Origin: an uncultured Clostridia bacterium
GTDB lineage: Bacteria > Bacillota > Clostridia > UMGS1810
NCBI GenBank assembly: GCA_937959315.1
Contig: CALGRC010000063.1
Coordinates: 1-19,832, forward strand
Reading direction: 5' to 3'
Length of the DNA stretch: 19,832 nucleotides
Shown here: positions 7,011-14,166 of the stretch, one piece after another
Layout: each line of letters opens with the position of its first letter
Position numbering within the stretch: position 1 is the first letter of the stretch
Notes under the pieces: generated by a model
Told to the model about the DNA's origin: nothing
Database searches by the model: none
What the model saw: the letters and a program-made list of their open reading frames with translations, nothing else
Position numbers and translations under genes: made by a program

Positions 7011-9959
7011 ATGGAATACCGTGTGGGCATTGACATCGGTTCCACTACACTGAAGGTCGTGGTATTGGATACAGGCGGCAGCATTGTATACAAAAGCTAT
7101 GAACGGCACCTGTCACAGGTGCGCGAACTGACGGTAAAAAAGCTGCAGGAGTTAAAAGGATTGCTGGACGGGCAGACCATGAAAGCGGCAATCACCGGTT
7201 CTGCGGGGCTTGGCGTGGCAGAGGCCAGCGGCGTTGACTTTGTGCAGGAGGTATTTGCCACAGCCGGCGCTGTGCGGCGGCGGTATCCGGCAACCGACGT
7301 GGTGATTGAATTGGGTGGCGAGGATGCCAAAATCATTTTTTTGCAGGGTGCAATGGAAGAACGTATGAATAGCACTTGTGCGGGCGGTACCGGGGCGTTT
7401 ATCGACCAGATGGCAAGCCTTTTGAATATCACTGTGCCCGAGCTGGATAAGCTGAGCTTACAGCACACCAGCATTTACCCCATTGCGTCGCGGTGCGGTG
7501 TGTTTGCCAAAACCGACATCCAGCCGCTCATCAACCAGGGGGCGAAAAAAGAGAACATTGCCGCCAGTATCTATCAGGCGGTGGTGGATCAGACCATTGC
7601 GGGGCTGGCGCAGGGGCGGCCAATAACGGGGAATGTCCTGTTCCTGGGCGGGCCGCTTGCCTTTTTAAAGGGGCTGCGCGAGCGGTTTGTGGAAACGCTG
7701 CATTTGGACGAAGAAAGCGCCGTTTTCCCGGATATCGGGCAGTATTTTGTTGCGCTGGGCGCGGCGTATTATGCGGGCGGGCTGGAAAAATGCTATTCAT
7801 ATGAAGCATTGTGTGCCGCGTTGCAGAAAAAGGGTGCGGTGCAGGCGGCAAGCGGTTTGCCGCCGCTGTTTGCAACTGCGCAGGACTATGAGGGCTTCTG
7901 CCGGCGCCATGCGCGCGCCAATGTGCCAGATGCTGATATTGCCACTTATACTGGCGGGGCGTATCTGGGGGTTGACGCGGGCAGCACGACGACCAAAATC
8001 TGCCTGGTTGACGAACAAAAACGGATGCTGTATTCCCATTATTGTTCTAATTTGGGCAGCCCGTTGGACATTGTAGAAGCGCAGCTCAAGAGAATTTATG
8101 AGTTGTCGGGCGGCCGTATCCAGATCAAAGGGGCGGCGGCCACTGGATATGGCGAAGATCTCATCAAAAACGCTTTTAATTTCGATTTTGGGATTGTGGA
8201 AACCATTGCGCACTACCGTGCGGCCCGCCATTTCAATCCAGAGGCGGATTTTATCATCGACATCGGCGGGCAGGATATCAAATGCTTTGAAATCCGGGAT
8301 GGCGCGGTCAGCTCGGTCATGCTCAATGAAGCGTGCTCGTCCGGATGCGGGTCGTTTATTGAAACGTTTGCCAAGTCGCTGGGCTACGGCGCGGAGGAAT
8401 TTGCAAAACTAGCCCTTGATGCGCGGCACCCGGTGGATTTGGGTACCCGGTGCACAGTGTTTATGAATTCGTCGGTCAAGCAGGCACAGAAAAACGGCGC
8501 AACGGTGGGGGATATCTCTGCCGGGCTTGCAGTTAGTGTGGTTAAAAACGCCATTTATAAGGTCATCCGTGCCAAAAATGCCGATGAGCTGGGCAAACAC
8601 ATTGTGGTGCAGGGCGGTACCTTTTTGAATGACGCAGTGCTGCGCAGCTTTGAACAGCTCCTTGGCCGCGAGGTTACCCGACCGGCCATTGCGGGGCTGA
8701 TGGGCGCGTTTGGGGCGGCGGTGTTTGCCATGGAGCACAGCGGGGGGACGAGCAGTATCATCAGCGCGGCGGATTTGGCGGCCTTTACGCACACTTCAAA
8801 AACGGCCACCTGTAACCTGTGTACCAACCATTGCAGCCTGACGGTCAATATGTTTGCAAACGGCAACAAATTTATCTCGGGCAACCGGTGCGAGCGCCCG
8901 TTGGGCGGCGGCAGAGGGCAGGAGCTTCCAAATCTGTACCAGTACAAGCTGCAAAAGCTCTATGCTTACAAGCCGAAGAGCGGCCCGCGCGGGAAAATCG
9001 GCATCCCTATGGTACTCAATATGTATGAGAACCTGCCGTTTTGGCATACCTTTTTTACCCAACTTGGGTTTGAGGTGGTCACATCTGAACGGTCGTCCCG
9101 CGCGCTGTATGCCAAGGGGCAGCACACCATCCCGTCCGATACCGTCTGTTATCCTGCAAAGCTGGCGCACGGGCATATGGTCAGCCTGCTGGAACAAGGG
9201 GTAAAGACCATTTTTTATCCCTGTATGTCCTACAACTTTGACGAGGGTATTTCGGACAACTGTTTCAATTGCCCGGTTGTGGCTTATTATCCTGAATCGC
9301 TCAATGCGAATTTGCCGGTGGCGGAGGACGTCAGATTCCTTTATCCGTATCTGTCGCTTAACAACCGCAGGCTGTTTGAAGAGAAGATATGGGACTTTCT
9401 GCAAACCTTTACGTCCGGGATTTCCCGGCGGGAGGTCAAGGCGGCGGCTGGCAAGGCCTATGCGGCCTATGCGGCCTTCCGCGCGGATATTGCCGCCGAA
9501 GGGCGGCGGGCGGTGGAATTTGCCAAGGCCAAAGGGCTGAAATCCATTGTGTTGTCCGGGAGGCCTTATCATATTGACCCGGAGATCAACCATGGCATCG
9601 ATAAGCTCATTTCCACACTGGGGTTTGTCATTTTGTCGGAGGACGCGGTGGCGGGGCTGGGGGAATACGGTAAGGTAGACGTGTTAAACCAGTGGACCTA
9701 CCATGCGCGTATGTACCAGGCGGCGCGGTTTGTATGCAAAACGCCGCATACTGAGCTGGTGCAGCTGGTGTCCTTTGGCTGCGGCATAGACGCGGTGACC
9801 ACCGACGAGCTGCGTGCCATTTTGCGCAGTTCCGGCAAGCTGTACACCCAGATTAAAATAGACGAGATTAACAACCTTGGCGCGGTGAAAATCCGCCTGC
9901 GGTCGCTTAAGGCCGCGATGGAAGAACAGGAGGAGGGAGACCATGAACACGCGAACTGA
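7011..9959 (+). CDS. acyl-CoA dehydratase activase, double ASKHA plus DUF2229
   Basis: The 982-aa protein contains two HgdC/BadF-type ATPase domains in tandem. The first (about 1-260) has VGIDIGSTTLK and two cysteines 39 residues apart, C123 in STCAGGTG and C162 in ASRCGVF. The second (about 317-575) has LGVDAGSTTTK, C442 in NEACSSGCG and C481 in GTRCTVF, also 39 apart. That spacing equals the two cysteines which, in the homodimeric Acidaminococcus HgdC, bind a bridging [4Fe-4S] cluster; here one chain could supply all four. A DUF2229 region follows with CNLCTNHC (601-608) and further cysteines near GISDNCFNCPV. Known activators use ATP to push an electron into a 2-hydroxyacyl-CoA dehydratase; the partner of this large clostridial form is not established. 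The ribosome site is modest (AAGTGGG). Its end overlaps the next gene by 17 nt. Confidence 0.9.
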   Translation: MEYRVGIDIGSTTLKVVVLDTGGSIVYKSYERHLSQVRELTVKKLQELKGLLDGQTMKAAITGSAGLGVAEASGVDFVQEVFATAGAVRRRYPATDVVIELGGEDAKIIFLQGAMEERMNSTCAGGTGAFIDQMASLLNITVPELDKLSLQHTSIYPIASRCGVFAKTDIQPLINQGAKKENIAASIYQAVVDQTIAGLAQGRPITGNVLFLGGPLAFLKGLRERFVETLHLDEESAVFPDIGQYFVALGAAYYAGGLEKCYSYEALCAALQKKGAVQAASGLPPLFATAQDYEGFCRRHARANVPDADIATYTGGAYLGVDAGSTTTKICLVDEQKRMLYSHYCSNLGSPLDIVEAQLKRIYELSGGRIQIKGAAATGYGEDLIKNAFNFDFGIVETIAHYRAARHFNPEADFIIDIGGQDIKCFEIRDGAVSSVMLNEACSSGCGSFIETFAKSLGYGAEEFAKLALDARHPVDLGTRCTVFMNSSVKQAQKNGATVGDISAGLAVSVVKNAIYKVIRAKNADELGKHIVVQGGTFLNDAVLRSFEQLLGREVTRPAIAGLMGAFGAAVFAMEHSGGTSSIISAADLAAFTHTSKTATCNLCTNHCSLTVNMFANGNKFISGNRCERPLGGGRGQELPNLYQYKLQKLYAYKPKSGPRGKIGIPMVLNMYENLPFWHTFFTQLGFEVVTSERSSRALYAKGQHTIPSDTVCYPAKLAHGHMVSLLEQGVKTIFYPCMSYNFDEGISDNCFNCPVVAYYPESLNANLPVAEDVRFLYPYLSLNNRRLFEEKIWDFLQTFTSGISRREVKAAAGKAYAAYAAFRADIAAEGRRAVEFAKAKGLKSIVLSGRPYHIDPEINHGIDKLISTLGFVILSEDAVAGLGEYGKVDVLNQWTYHARMYQAARFVCKTPHTELVQLVSFGCGIDAVTTDELRAILRSSGKLYTQIKIDEINNLGAVKIRLRSLKAAMEEQEEGDHEHAN

Positions 9960-11247
9960 ATACCCAAAATTCACGCCTGAAATGCGGAAAACGCATAAAA
10001 TTTTAGTGCCCATGATGCTGCCCATCCATTTTGCGCTCATTGTGCCTATTTTAAAGGATTGTGGGTACAACATAGAGGTGCTGGACAATACCGACCAGAA
10101 GGTGATTGACGAGGGGCTTAAGAATGTACATAACGATATTTGCTACCCGTGTATGCTGGTCATTGGGCAGATGATTGACGCTTTAAAAAGCGGCAGGTAT
10201 GATTTGGACCATGTGGCGCTGATGATTACCCAGACGGGCGGCGGCTGCCGGGCGTCCAACTATATTTTCCTGCTGCGCAAGGCGCTGGAAAACAGCGGCT
10301 TTGGCAATGTGCCGGTGGTGTCGCTCAACTTTTCAGGGTTTGAGTCTGACTCCGGGTTTTCTTTTACGCTGCCCATGCTGGTAAAGGCCAGCTTTGCGCT
10401 CATGTACGGCGATATGCTCATGTGGCTCAATAACCAGTGCCGTTCGCACGAAAAACAGCCCGGCGCCACCAAAAAGGTGCTGGACAAGTGGATTAACCGC
10501 CTGTGCGGCCAGTTCCGCAGCCGTGATTTTTTGTCAGTCAAGCGCAATTACCGGGAAATTTTAGAGGACTTTGCTGCCATTGAGCGGGATAACACCCCAA
10601 AACCAAAAGTGGGGATTGTAGGGGAAATTTACATGAAATATGCGCCGCTGGGCAATAACCGCCTGGAGGAATTCTTGCTGTCCGAAGGGGCAGAGCCGGT
10701 GGTTTCCGGCGTCATGGATTTTTTGCTTTATTGCTTTGAAAATGTATCCATTGACCGCAAGCTGTACGGTACCAACCAATGGGCGCAGTTCCCGGCAAAA
10801 ATCGCGGTCGGGTACCTGCTCAGGCGGCAGGACCAGATGATCCGCGCCATTACGGAGCATGGAGTGTTTACGCCGCCCGGCAGTTTCCGCAGCTTAGGGC
10901 CGCTGGTACAGGGGTACATTGGGCAGGGCACTAAAATGGGAGAGGGCTGGCTGCTGACTGCTGAAATGCTGGAGCTCATTGAGCACGGGGTCAGCAACAT
11001 TGTGTGTACCCAGCCGTTTGGCTGCCTGCCAAACCATATCATTGCCAAGGGGATGATCCGCAAAATCAAGGACCGGCATCCGCGTGCCAATATCGTGGCC
11101 ATCGATTACGACCCCAGCGCGACCAAAATCAACCAGGAAAACAGGCTGAAACTCATGCTGGCCAATGCGCGGCTGGACGCAGAAGCACACGGCGCCGCAC
11201 AGGAGGCTGCCCAGCATGCGGCCTGTGAGGAAGGCGTTTACGTATAA
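9943..11247 (+). CDS. 2-hydroxyacyl-CoA dehydratase-like (HgdB/D-like) protein
   Basis: The 434-aa product resembles the dehydratase-like module that follows DUF2229 in very large activase proteins of clostridia. It begins with a Rossmann-like THKILVPMMLPIHFALIVPILKD in pieces, then NDICYPCM (Cys67, Cys70), ITQTGGGCRASNY (Cys102) and a C-terminal VCTQPFGCLPNHI. These cysteines could bind an iron-sulfur cluster, as in the HgdA/B subunits. The ATG follows GGAGGGAG at 4 nt and lies inside the previous gene, so translation is coupled. Many relatives, as I recall the family, carry both parts in one polypeptide of about 1400 aa; here 982 and 434 aa add up to that size. No CoA-transferase or second dehydratase subunit is nearby, so a substrate cannot be proposed. 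Confidence 0.82.
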   Translation: MNTRTEYPKFTPEMRKTHKILVPMMLPIHFALIVPILKDCGYNIEVLDNTDQKVIDEGLKNVHNDICYPCMLVIGQMIDALKSGRYDLDHVALMITQTGGGCRASNYIFLLRKALENSGFGNVPVVSLNFSGFESDSGFSFTLPMLVKASFALMYGDMLMWLNNQCRSHEKQPGATKKVLDKWINRLCGQFRSRDFLSVKRNYREILEDFAAIERDNTPKPKVGIVGEIYMKYAPLGNNRLEEFLLSEGAEPVVSGVMDFLLYCFENVSIDRKLYGTNQWAQFPAKIAVGYLLRRQDQMIRAITEHGVFTPPGSFRSLGPLVQGYIGQGTKMGEGWLLTAEMLELIEHGVSNIVCTQPFGCLPNHIIAKGMIRKIKDRHPRANIVAIDYDPSATKINQENRLKLMLANARLDAEAHGAAQEAAQHAACEEGVYV

Positions 11248-11267
11248 TCAAAAAAGGGGCGGCGGAT

Positions 11268-12077
11268 ATGGCGTTTTTGACATGGGTATTTTATTTTGCC
11301 TTGTATGGGTTTTTGGGCTGGGTGTGTGAAACAGCCTATTGTTCTGTTGCGGCGCGCCGGTTTGTCAACCGCGGCTTTGTCAACGGCCCCTTTTGCCCCA
11401 TCTACGCGGTGGGGGCGCTGTTCATTGTGGCGGTGCTGCGCCCGTTTACCACAAATGTTGTTCTGGTGTTTGCCGCAGGGCTGGTATTCACCAGTTGCCT
11501 GGAATATTTTACTAGTTGGCTGATGGAAACGCTGTTCCACGCCAAATGGTGGGACTATTCAGGGAAGCCGTGCAACATCCGCGGTCGCGTGTGCCTGCAA
11601 AACTCCATCTTATTCGGCCTGCTGTCAGTAGCGGTGATGTATGGCATCCACCCGGCGGCCGAACGGTTGGCCGGCTGGCTGCCTTCTTGGGCGGTGGCGG
11701 CCTTTTCCATCGTATTTTTGCTCTATTTTGCCGCGGATTTCATTGTAACTGTGCGGTCGGTGCTCCATGTTAACCGGAATTTGGAAAAATTGCAGCAAAT
11801 AAAAGAAGAACTGGCCGAAAAATTGCATACAGCGTCCGACCGCCCGCTGCCTGAACTGATGGAACAGCTCAAGGGCCGTGCGGGGCAAAATGCTGCGGAG
11901 TTTTGGGCGCGGCTGCAGCGTGTCCGTGCGGAAAATCACATATTTGAACGCCGGCTTATCCGCGCCTTTCCACATTTGAAGCCTCACCGCCATGCCGAGC
12001 ATTTGGCTGGGCTGCGGCTGGCCCTGGCGCAGAAGTACCGCCGCCCGGCGTACAAAAAAAGGAAAGAGGAACGGTGA
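11268..12077 (+). CDS. CmpB-like putative ABC transporter permease (PF06541 type)
   Basis: The 269-aa integral membrane protein has about five hydrophobic segments in the first 165 residues, beginning with FLTWVFYFALYGFLGWVCETAY. It carries the family-typical RGFVNGPFCPIYAVGA and WWDYSGKPCNIRGRVCLQNSILFG blocks. A soluble, charged tail (about 170-269) follows, rich in Lys, Glu and Arg. The family is annotated as a putative type IV ABC transporter component, but transport has not been firmly shown and no ATPase gene is adjacent. The start follows AAGGGGCGG about 20 nt after the preceding stop, suggesting the same transcript. The C-terminal tail looks like a partner-binding or coiled extension. 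Function unknown beyond membrane location. Confidence 0.82.
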   Translation: MAFLTWVFYFALYGFLGWVCETAYCSVAARRFVNRGFVNGPFCPIYAVGALFIVAVLRPFTTNVVLVFAAGLVFTSCLEYFTSWLMETLFHAKWWDYSGKPCNIRGRVCLQNSILFGLLSVAVMYGIHPAAERLAGWLPSWAVAAFSIVFLLYFAADFIVTVRSVLHVNRNLEKLQQIKEELAEKLHTASDRPLPELMEQLKGRAGQNAAEFWARLQRVRAENHIFERRLIRAFPHLKPHRHAEHLAGLRLALAQKYRRPAYKKRKEER

Positions 12078-12081
12078 ACCA

Positions 12082-12774
12082 ATGAAAGCAAAGGCATTTC
12101 GTGCAGCCCTGCCGTACACCCTGCCCATTTGTGTCGGTTTTTTGTTTTTGGGCATGTCCTATGGGTTTTTGATGCGCAGCAAGGGGTTTTCGTTTGTGTA
12201 TCCCATGCTGATGAGCCTGTTTATTTTTGCAGGTTCCATGGAATTTGTCACCGTCAACCTGCTGTTGTCGGCCTTTCATCCGCTGTCCGCTTTTTTGCTG
12301 ACGCTGATGGTCAATGCGCGTCATCTGTTTTACGGTATTTCCATGCTGGACAAGTATCAAAACTGTGGCTGGAAAAAGTGGTATTTGATTTATGGCATGT
12401 GTGATGAATCCTTTTCCATCAATTGTACCGTTACCCCACCGGCAGATGTGGATAAGGGCTGGTTTATGTTTTTTGTTACACTGCTCAACCATATTTACTG
12501 GGTTGCGGGGGCAACACTGGGGGCGCTTTTGGGCTATGTGATCCAGTTTAATACCGAAGGCATTGAATTTGTCATGACCGCGCTGTTTGTTGTGATGTTT
12601 ATCAACCAATGGGAGGAATCCAAAGACCATCGGCCGGCTGTTGCGGGACTGCTCTGTTCGGTTGTTTGCCTGCTGGTATTTGGTGCGGAAAATTTCATCC
12701 TGCCTGCCATGGCGCTGATTGCCGCATGCTTTTTGATTGGCAGGCGGCTGCTGGCAAAGGGGGTGGGGAAATGA
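12082..12774 (+). CDS. azlC: AzlC family branched-chain amino acid exporter, large subunit
   Basis: AzlC and AzlD form a two-part exporter for branched-chain amino acids (and analogues) in the cytoplasmic membrane. The 230-aa protein has the diagnostic PYTLPICVGFLFLGMSYGFL N terminus, SLFIFAGSMEFV, the VNARHLFYGISML motif and DESFSINCT. Several membrane segments follow, ending with a hydrophobic helix and a short basic tail. The ATG at 12082 lies 4 nt after the preceding stop, with AAAGAGGA overlapping the end of that gene. The frame is open upstream but those residues belong to the overlap with the CmpB-like gene. Its TGA overlaps the azlD start codon (ATGA). A regulatory gene such as azlB is absent here, so control is presumably from the upstream operon promoter. 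Confidence 0.94.
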   Translation: MKAKAFRAALPYTLPICVGFLFLGMSYGFLMRSKGFSFVYPMLMSLFIFAGSMEFVTVNLLLSAFHPLSAFLLTLMVNARHLFYGISMLDKYQNCGWKKWYLIYGMCDESFSINCTVTPPADVDKGWFMFFVTLLNHIYWVAGATLGALLGYVIQFNTEGIEFVMTALFVVMFINQWEESKDHRPAVAGLLCSVVCLLVFGAENFILPAMALIAACFLIGRRLLAKGVGK

Positions 12775-13094
12775 CGGTGGCGCAGCAGGTTTTAACCGTT
12801 GCCGCTGTGGTGCTGGGCACCATGGCAACCCGGTTTGTGCCTTTTTTACTGTTTCCTGAGGGAAAAACGCCGCCGCCTTTTATCACTTATCTGGGCAGGG
12901 TGCTGCCCTATGCGGTGATGGGGCTTTTGGTGGTCTATTGCTTGAAGGATGTTCCGGCATCTGTCTCGTATGGCATACCGGAAGCCATTGCCATCCTATG
13001 CGTGGCGGCGCTGCACAAATGGAAACACAATACCCTTTTGAGCATTGGCGTGGGTACCGTGCTGTATATGGTTTTGGTGCAGTTTTGTTTTTAG
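12771..13094 (+). CDS. azlD: AzlD family branched-chain amino acid exporter, small subunit
   Basis: This 107-aa membrane protein is the small partner of AzlC. About four hydrophobic segments are visible, with the family block TRFVPFLLFPEGKTPPPFITYLG in two pieces near residues 20-42, and later LPYAVMGLLVVYCLKD and IPEAIAILCVAALHKWKHN. Length is normal for AzlD. It starts at ATG 12771 within the azlC stop (ATGA), with GGGGTGGGGAA just upstream acting as ribosome site, so it is translationally coupled. It is the last gene of the plus-strand run and is followed within 6 nt by a strong palindromic terminator. Confidence 0.92.
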   Translation: MTVAQQVLTVAAVVLGTMATRFVPFLLFPEGKTPPPFITYLGRVLPYAVMGLLVVYCLKDVPASVSYGIPEAIAILCVAALHKWKHNTLLSIGVGTVLYMVLVQFCF

Positions 13095-13099
13095 GGCAT

Positions 13100-13135
13100 A
13101 AAAAAAGCGCTTTCTGTACAGAAAGCGCTTTTTTT
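13100..13135. terminator. perfect 36-bp palindromic bidirectional terminator
   Basis: The two 18-nt halves are exact inverse complements (AGCGCTTTCTGT core flanked by A and T runs). The hairpin therefore has a T-run on either strand. It ends the azlCD transcript and the facing rubrerythrin transcript, whose stop codon begins 6 nt away at 13141. Confidence 0.93.
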
Positions 13136-13140
13136 CTAGA

Positions 13141-13680
13141 TTAATAATTTTCGCAGCGCAGCTCAAAGTAAGCTTTTGGATGGGAACATACCGGGCAGAC
13201 TTCCGGAGCTTTTTCGCCAAAATGGATATGCCCGCAGTTGCGGCAGACCCATGCTTTTTTGCCTTCGCGGTTGAATACCTTGCCTTCTTCAATGTTAGCC
13301 AGCAGCTTGCGGTAGCGCTCTTCGTGCTCTTTTTCAATGGCGGCTACCCCTTCAAACATACGGGCGATTTTGTCGAATCCTTCTTCCTTTGCGGTTTTGG
13401 CAAATCCAGCGTACATGTCGGTCCATTCATAGTTTTCACCGTCGGCGGCGTCGGCCAGGTTGACGGTCGTGGTCGGGATATCGCCGTCATGCAGCAGCTT
13501 AAACCACAGCTTGGCGTGCTCTTTTTCGTTGCCGGCAGTGATTTCAAAGAATTCGGCAATTTGCTCGAACCCTTCCTTTTTCGCCTTGGAAGCGTAATAG
13601 GTGTACTTATTTCTCGCCTGCGACTCGCCTGCAAAAGCCGTCATCAAATTCTGTTCTGTCTTGGACCCTTTCAATTCCAT
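13141..13680 (-). CDS. rbr: rubrerythrin
   Basis: Rubrerythrin is a cytoplasmic non-heme iron peroxidase that reduces hydrogen peroxide in anaerobes. The 179-aa protein has a four-helix ferritin-like domain with diiron ligands in AFAGESQARNKY, GNEKEHAKLW and AAIEKEHEERY. A C-terminal rubredoxin-like domain carries the paired CxxC sites WVCRNCGHI and EVCPVCSHP. The length is slightly short of classical rubrerythrin but complete. ATG 13680 follows AAGGAGAG at 8 nt; this ribosome site and the first 74 nt of the gene lie inside the end of the upstream regulator frame. The gene is transcribed from the regulator promoter at 14128-14156 and is the probable main target of that regulator. It ends at the shared palindromic terminator. 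Confidence 0.96.
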   Translation of the reverse strand: MELKGSKTEQNLMTAFAGESQARNKYTYYASKAKKEGFEQIAEFFEITAGNEKEHAKLWFKLLHDGDIPTTTVNLADAADGENYEWTDMYAGFAKTAKEEGFDKIARMFEGVAAIEKEHEERYRKLLANIEEGKVFNREGKKAWVCRNCGHIHFGEKAPEVCPVCSHPKAYFELRCENY

Positions 13681-14089
13681 GGTTCTTCTCTCCTTTTTCA
13701 TTTTGTAGTTTTTTGCATGTATCACACAGCCCCACAAACTGGATGTCATGGGACAGGATGTCAAACCCGCTCTGCTTGGATGCTAAGGCGTTGAGATGTT
13801 CAAAGAATGGGATGTCTACGTCAAAAATATTGCCGCAGCAGGCACAGCGCATGTGGTAATGCCTGCCGGTGGTACGGTCAAACCGGTCGCCGCCGCTGCC
13901 AGATGGGATTTTTTGAATGCTTCCCGCCTCGGCGAGCTGGTTTAGGTTGCGGTATACGGTGGCCAGGCTAATACTGGGGCAGACGCCCCTTACCTGTTGG
14001 TATACCCAGTCGGCGGTGGGATGGTTGCGCGCATGCTGCACCGTTTGTAAAATCAATTCCCGCTGGCGCGAATATTTGGTTTGTTTCAT
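13607..14089 (-). CDS. perR: Fur-family regulator, PerR-like
   Basis: This 160-aa protein is a Fur-superfamily winged-helix repressor. The DNA-binding part includes HPTADWVYQQV and the recognition-helix motif SLATVYRNLNQLAEAG. The C-terminal half has RFDRTTGRHYHMRC, which supplies the Asp/His pattern of a PerR-type regulatory metal site, and structural-zinc cysteine pairs in CACC and LCDTC. Location directly before rubrerythrin supports peroxide sensing rather than iron or zinc control. ATG 14089 follows GGGAGG at 5 nt. The frame does not stop after the usual end near LCDTCKK but continues about 30 residues, 74 nt of it through the start of the rubrerythrin gene. The operator at 14103-14133 suggests autorepression. 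Confidence 0.9.
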   Translation of the reverse strand: MKQTKYSRQRELILQTVQHARNHPTADWVYQQVRGVCPSISLATVYRNLNQLAEAGSIQKIPSGSGGDRFDRTTGRHYHMRCACCGNIFDVDIPFFEHLNALASKQSGFDILSHDIQFVGLCDTCKKLQNEKGEKNHGIERVQDRTEFDDGFCRRVAGEK

Positions 14090-14102
14090 GCTGCCCTCCC
14101 AA

Positions 14103-14133
14103 TATAATAATAACAAGAATTGTTATTATTATA
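14103..14133. promoter_or_regulatory. probable PerR-type operator, 31-bp perfect palindrome
   Basis: TATAATAATAACAA (14103-14116) is followed by GAA and by its exact inverse complement TTGTTATTATTATA (14120-14133). The AT-rich 14-nt arms resemble Fur/PerR boxes (related to TTATAATnATTATAA). The site covers the -10 of the perR promoter and ends 14 nt before the perR start codon, an ideal place for autorepression. The palindrome is seen; the binding protein is inferred from position and family. Confidence 0.85.
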
Positions 14134-14156
14134 ACACGGGCAATTGTGGATGTCAA
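14128..14156 (-). promoter_or_regulatory. consensus promoter of perR-rbr
   Basis: On the minus strand TTGACA (14156-14151) and TATAAT (14133-14128) are both perfect and 17 nt apart. The -10 forms the first bases of the operator palindrome. A fully consensus promoter with its -10 buried in an operator implies that expression is set by repression. Confidence 0.92.
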
Positions 14157-14166
14157 GGAAAAAGTT

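Noticed and set aside
6318..7109. Minus-strand ORF of 263 codons across the DUF1015/activase junction
   Set aside because: Both genes opposite are well supported, and the ORF shows no motif.
8796..9593. Minus-strand ORF of 265 codons
   Set aside because: It is antisense to the activase gene and has no recognisable domain.
11956..12828. Minus-strand ORF of 290 codons
   Set aside because: It is antisense to azlC with low-complexity basic composition, so it is a shadow.
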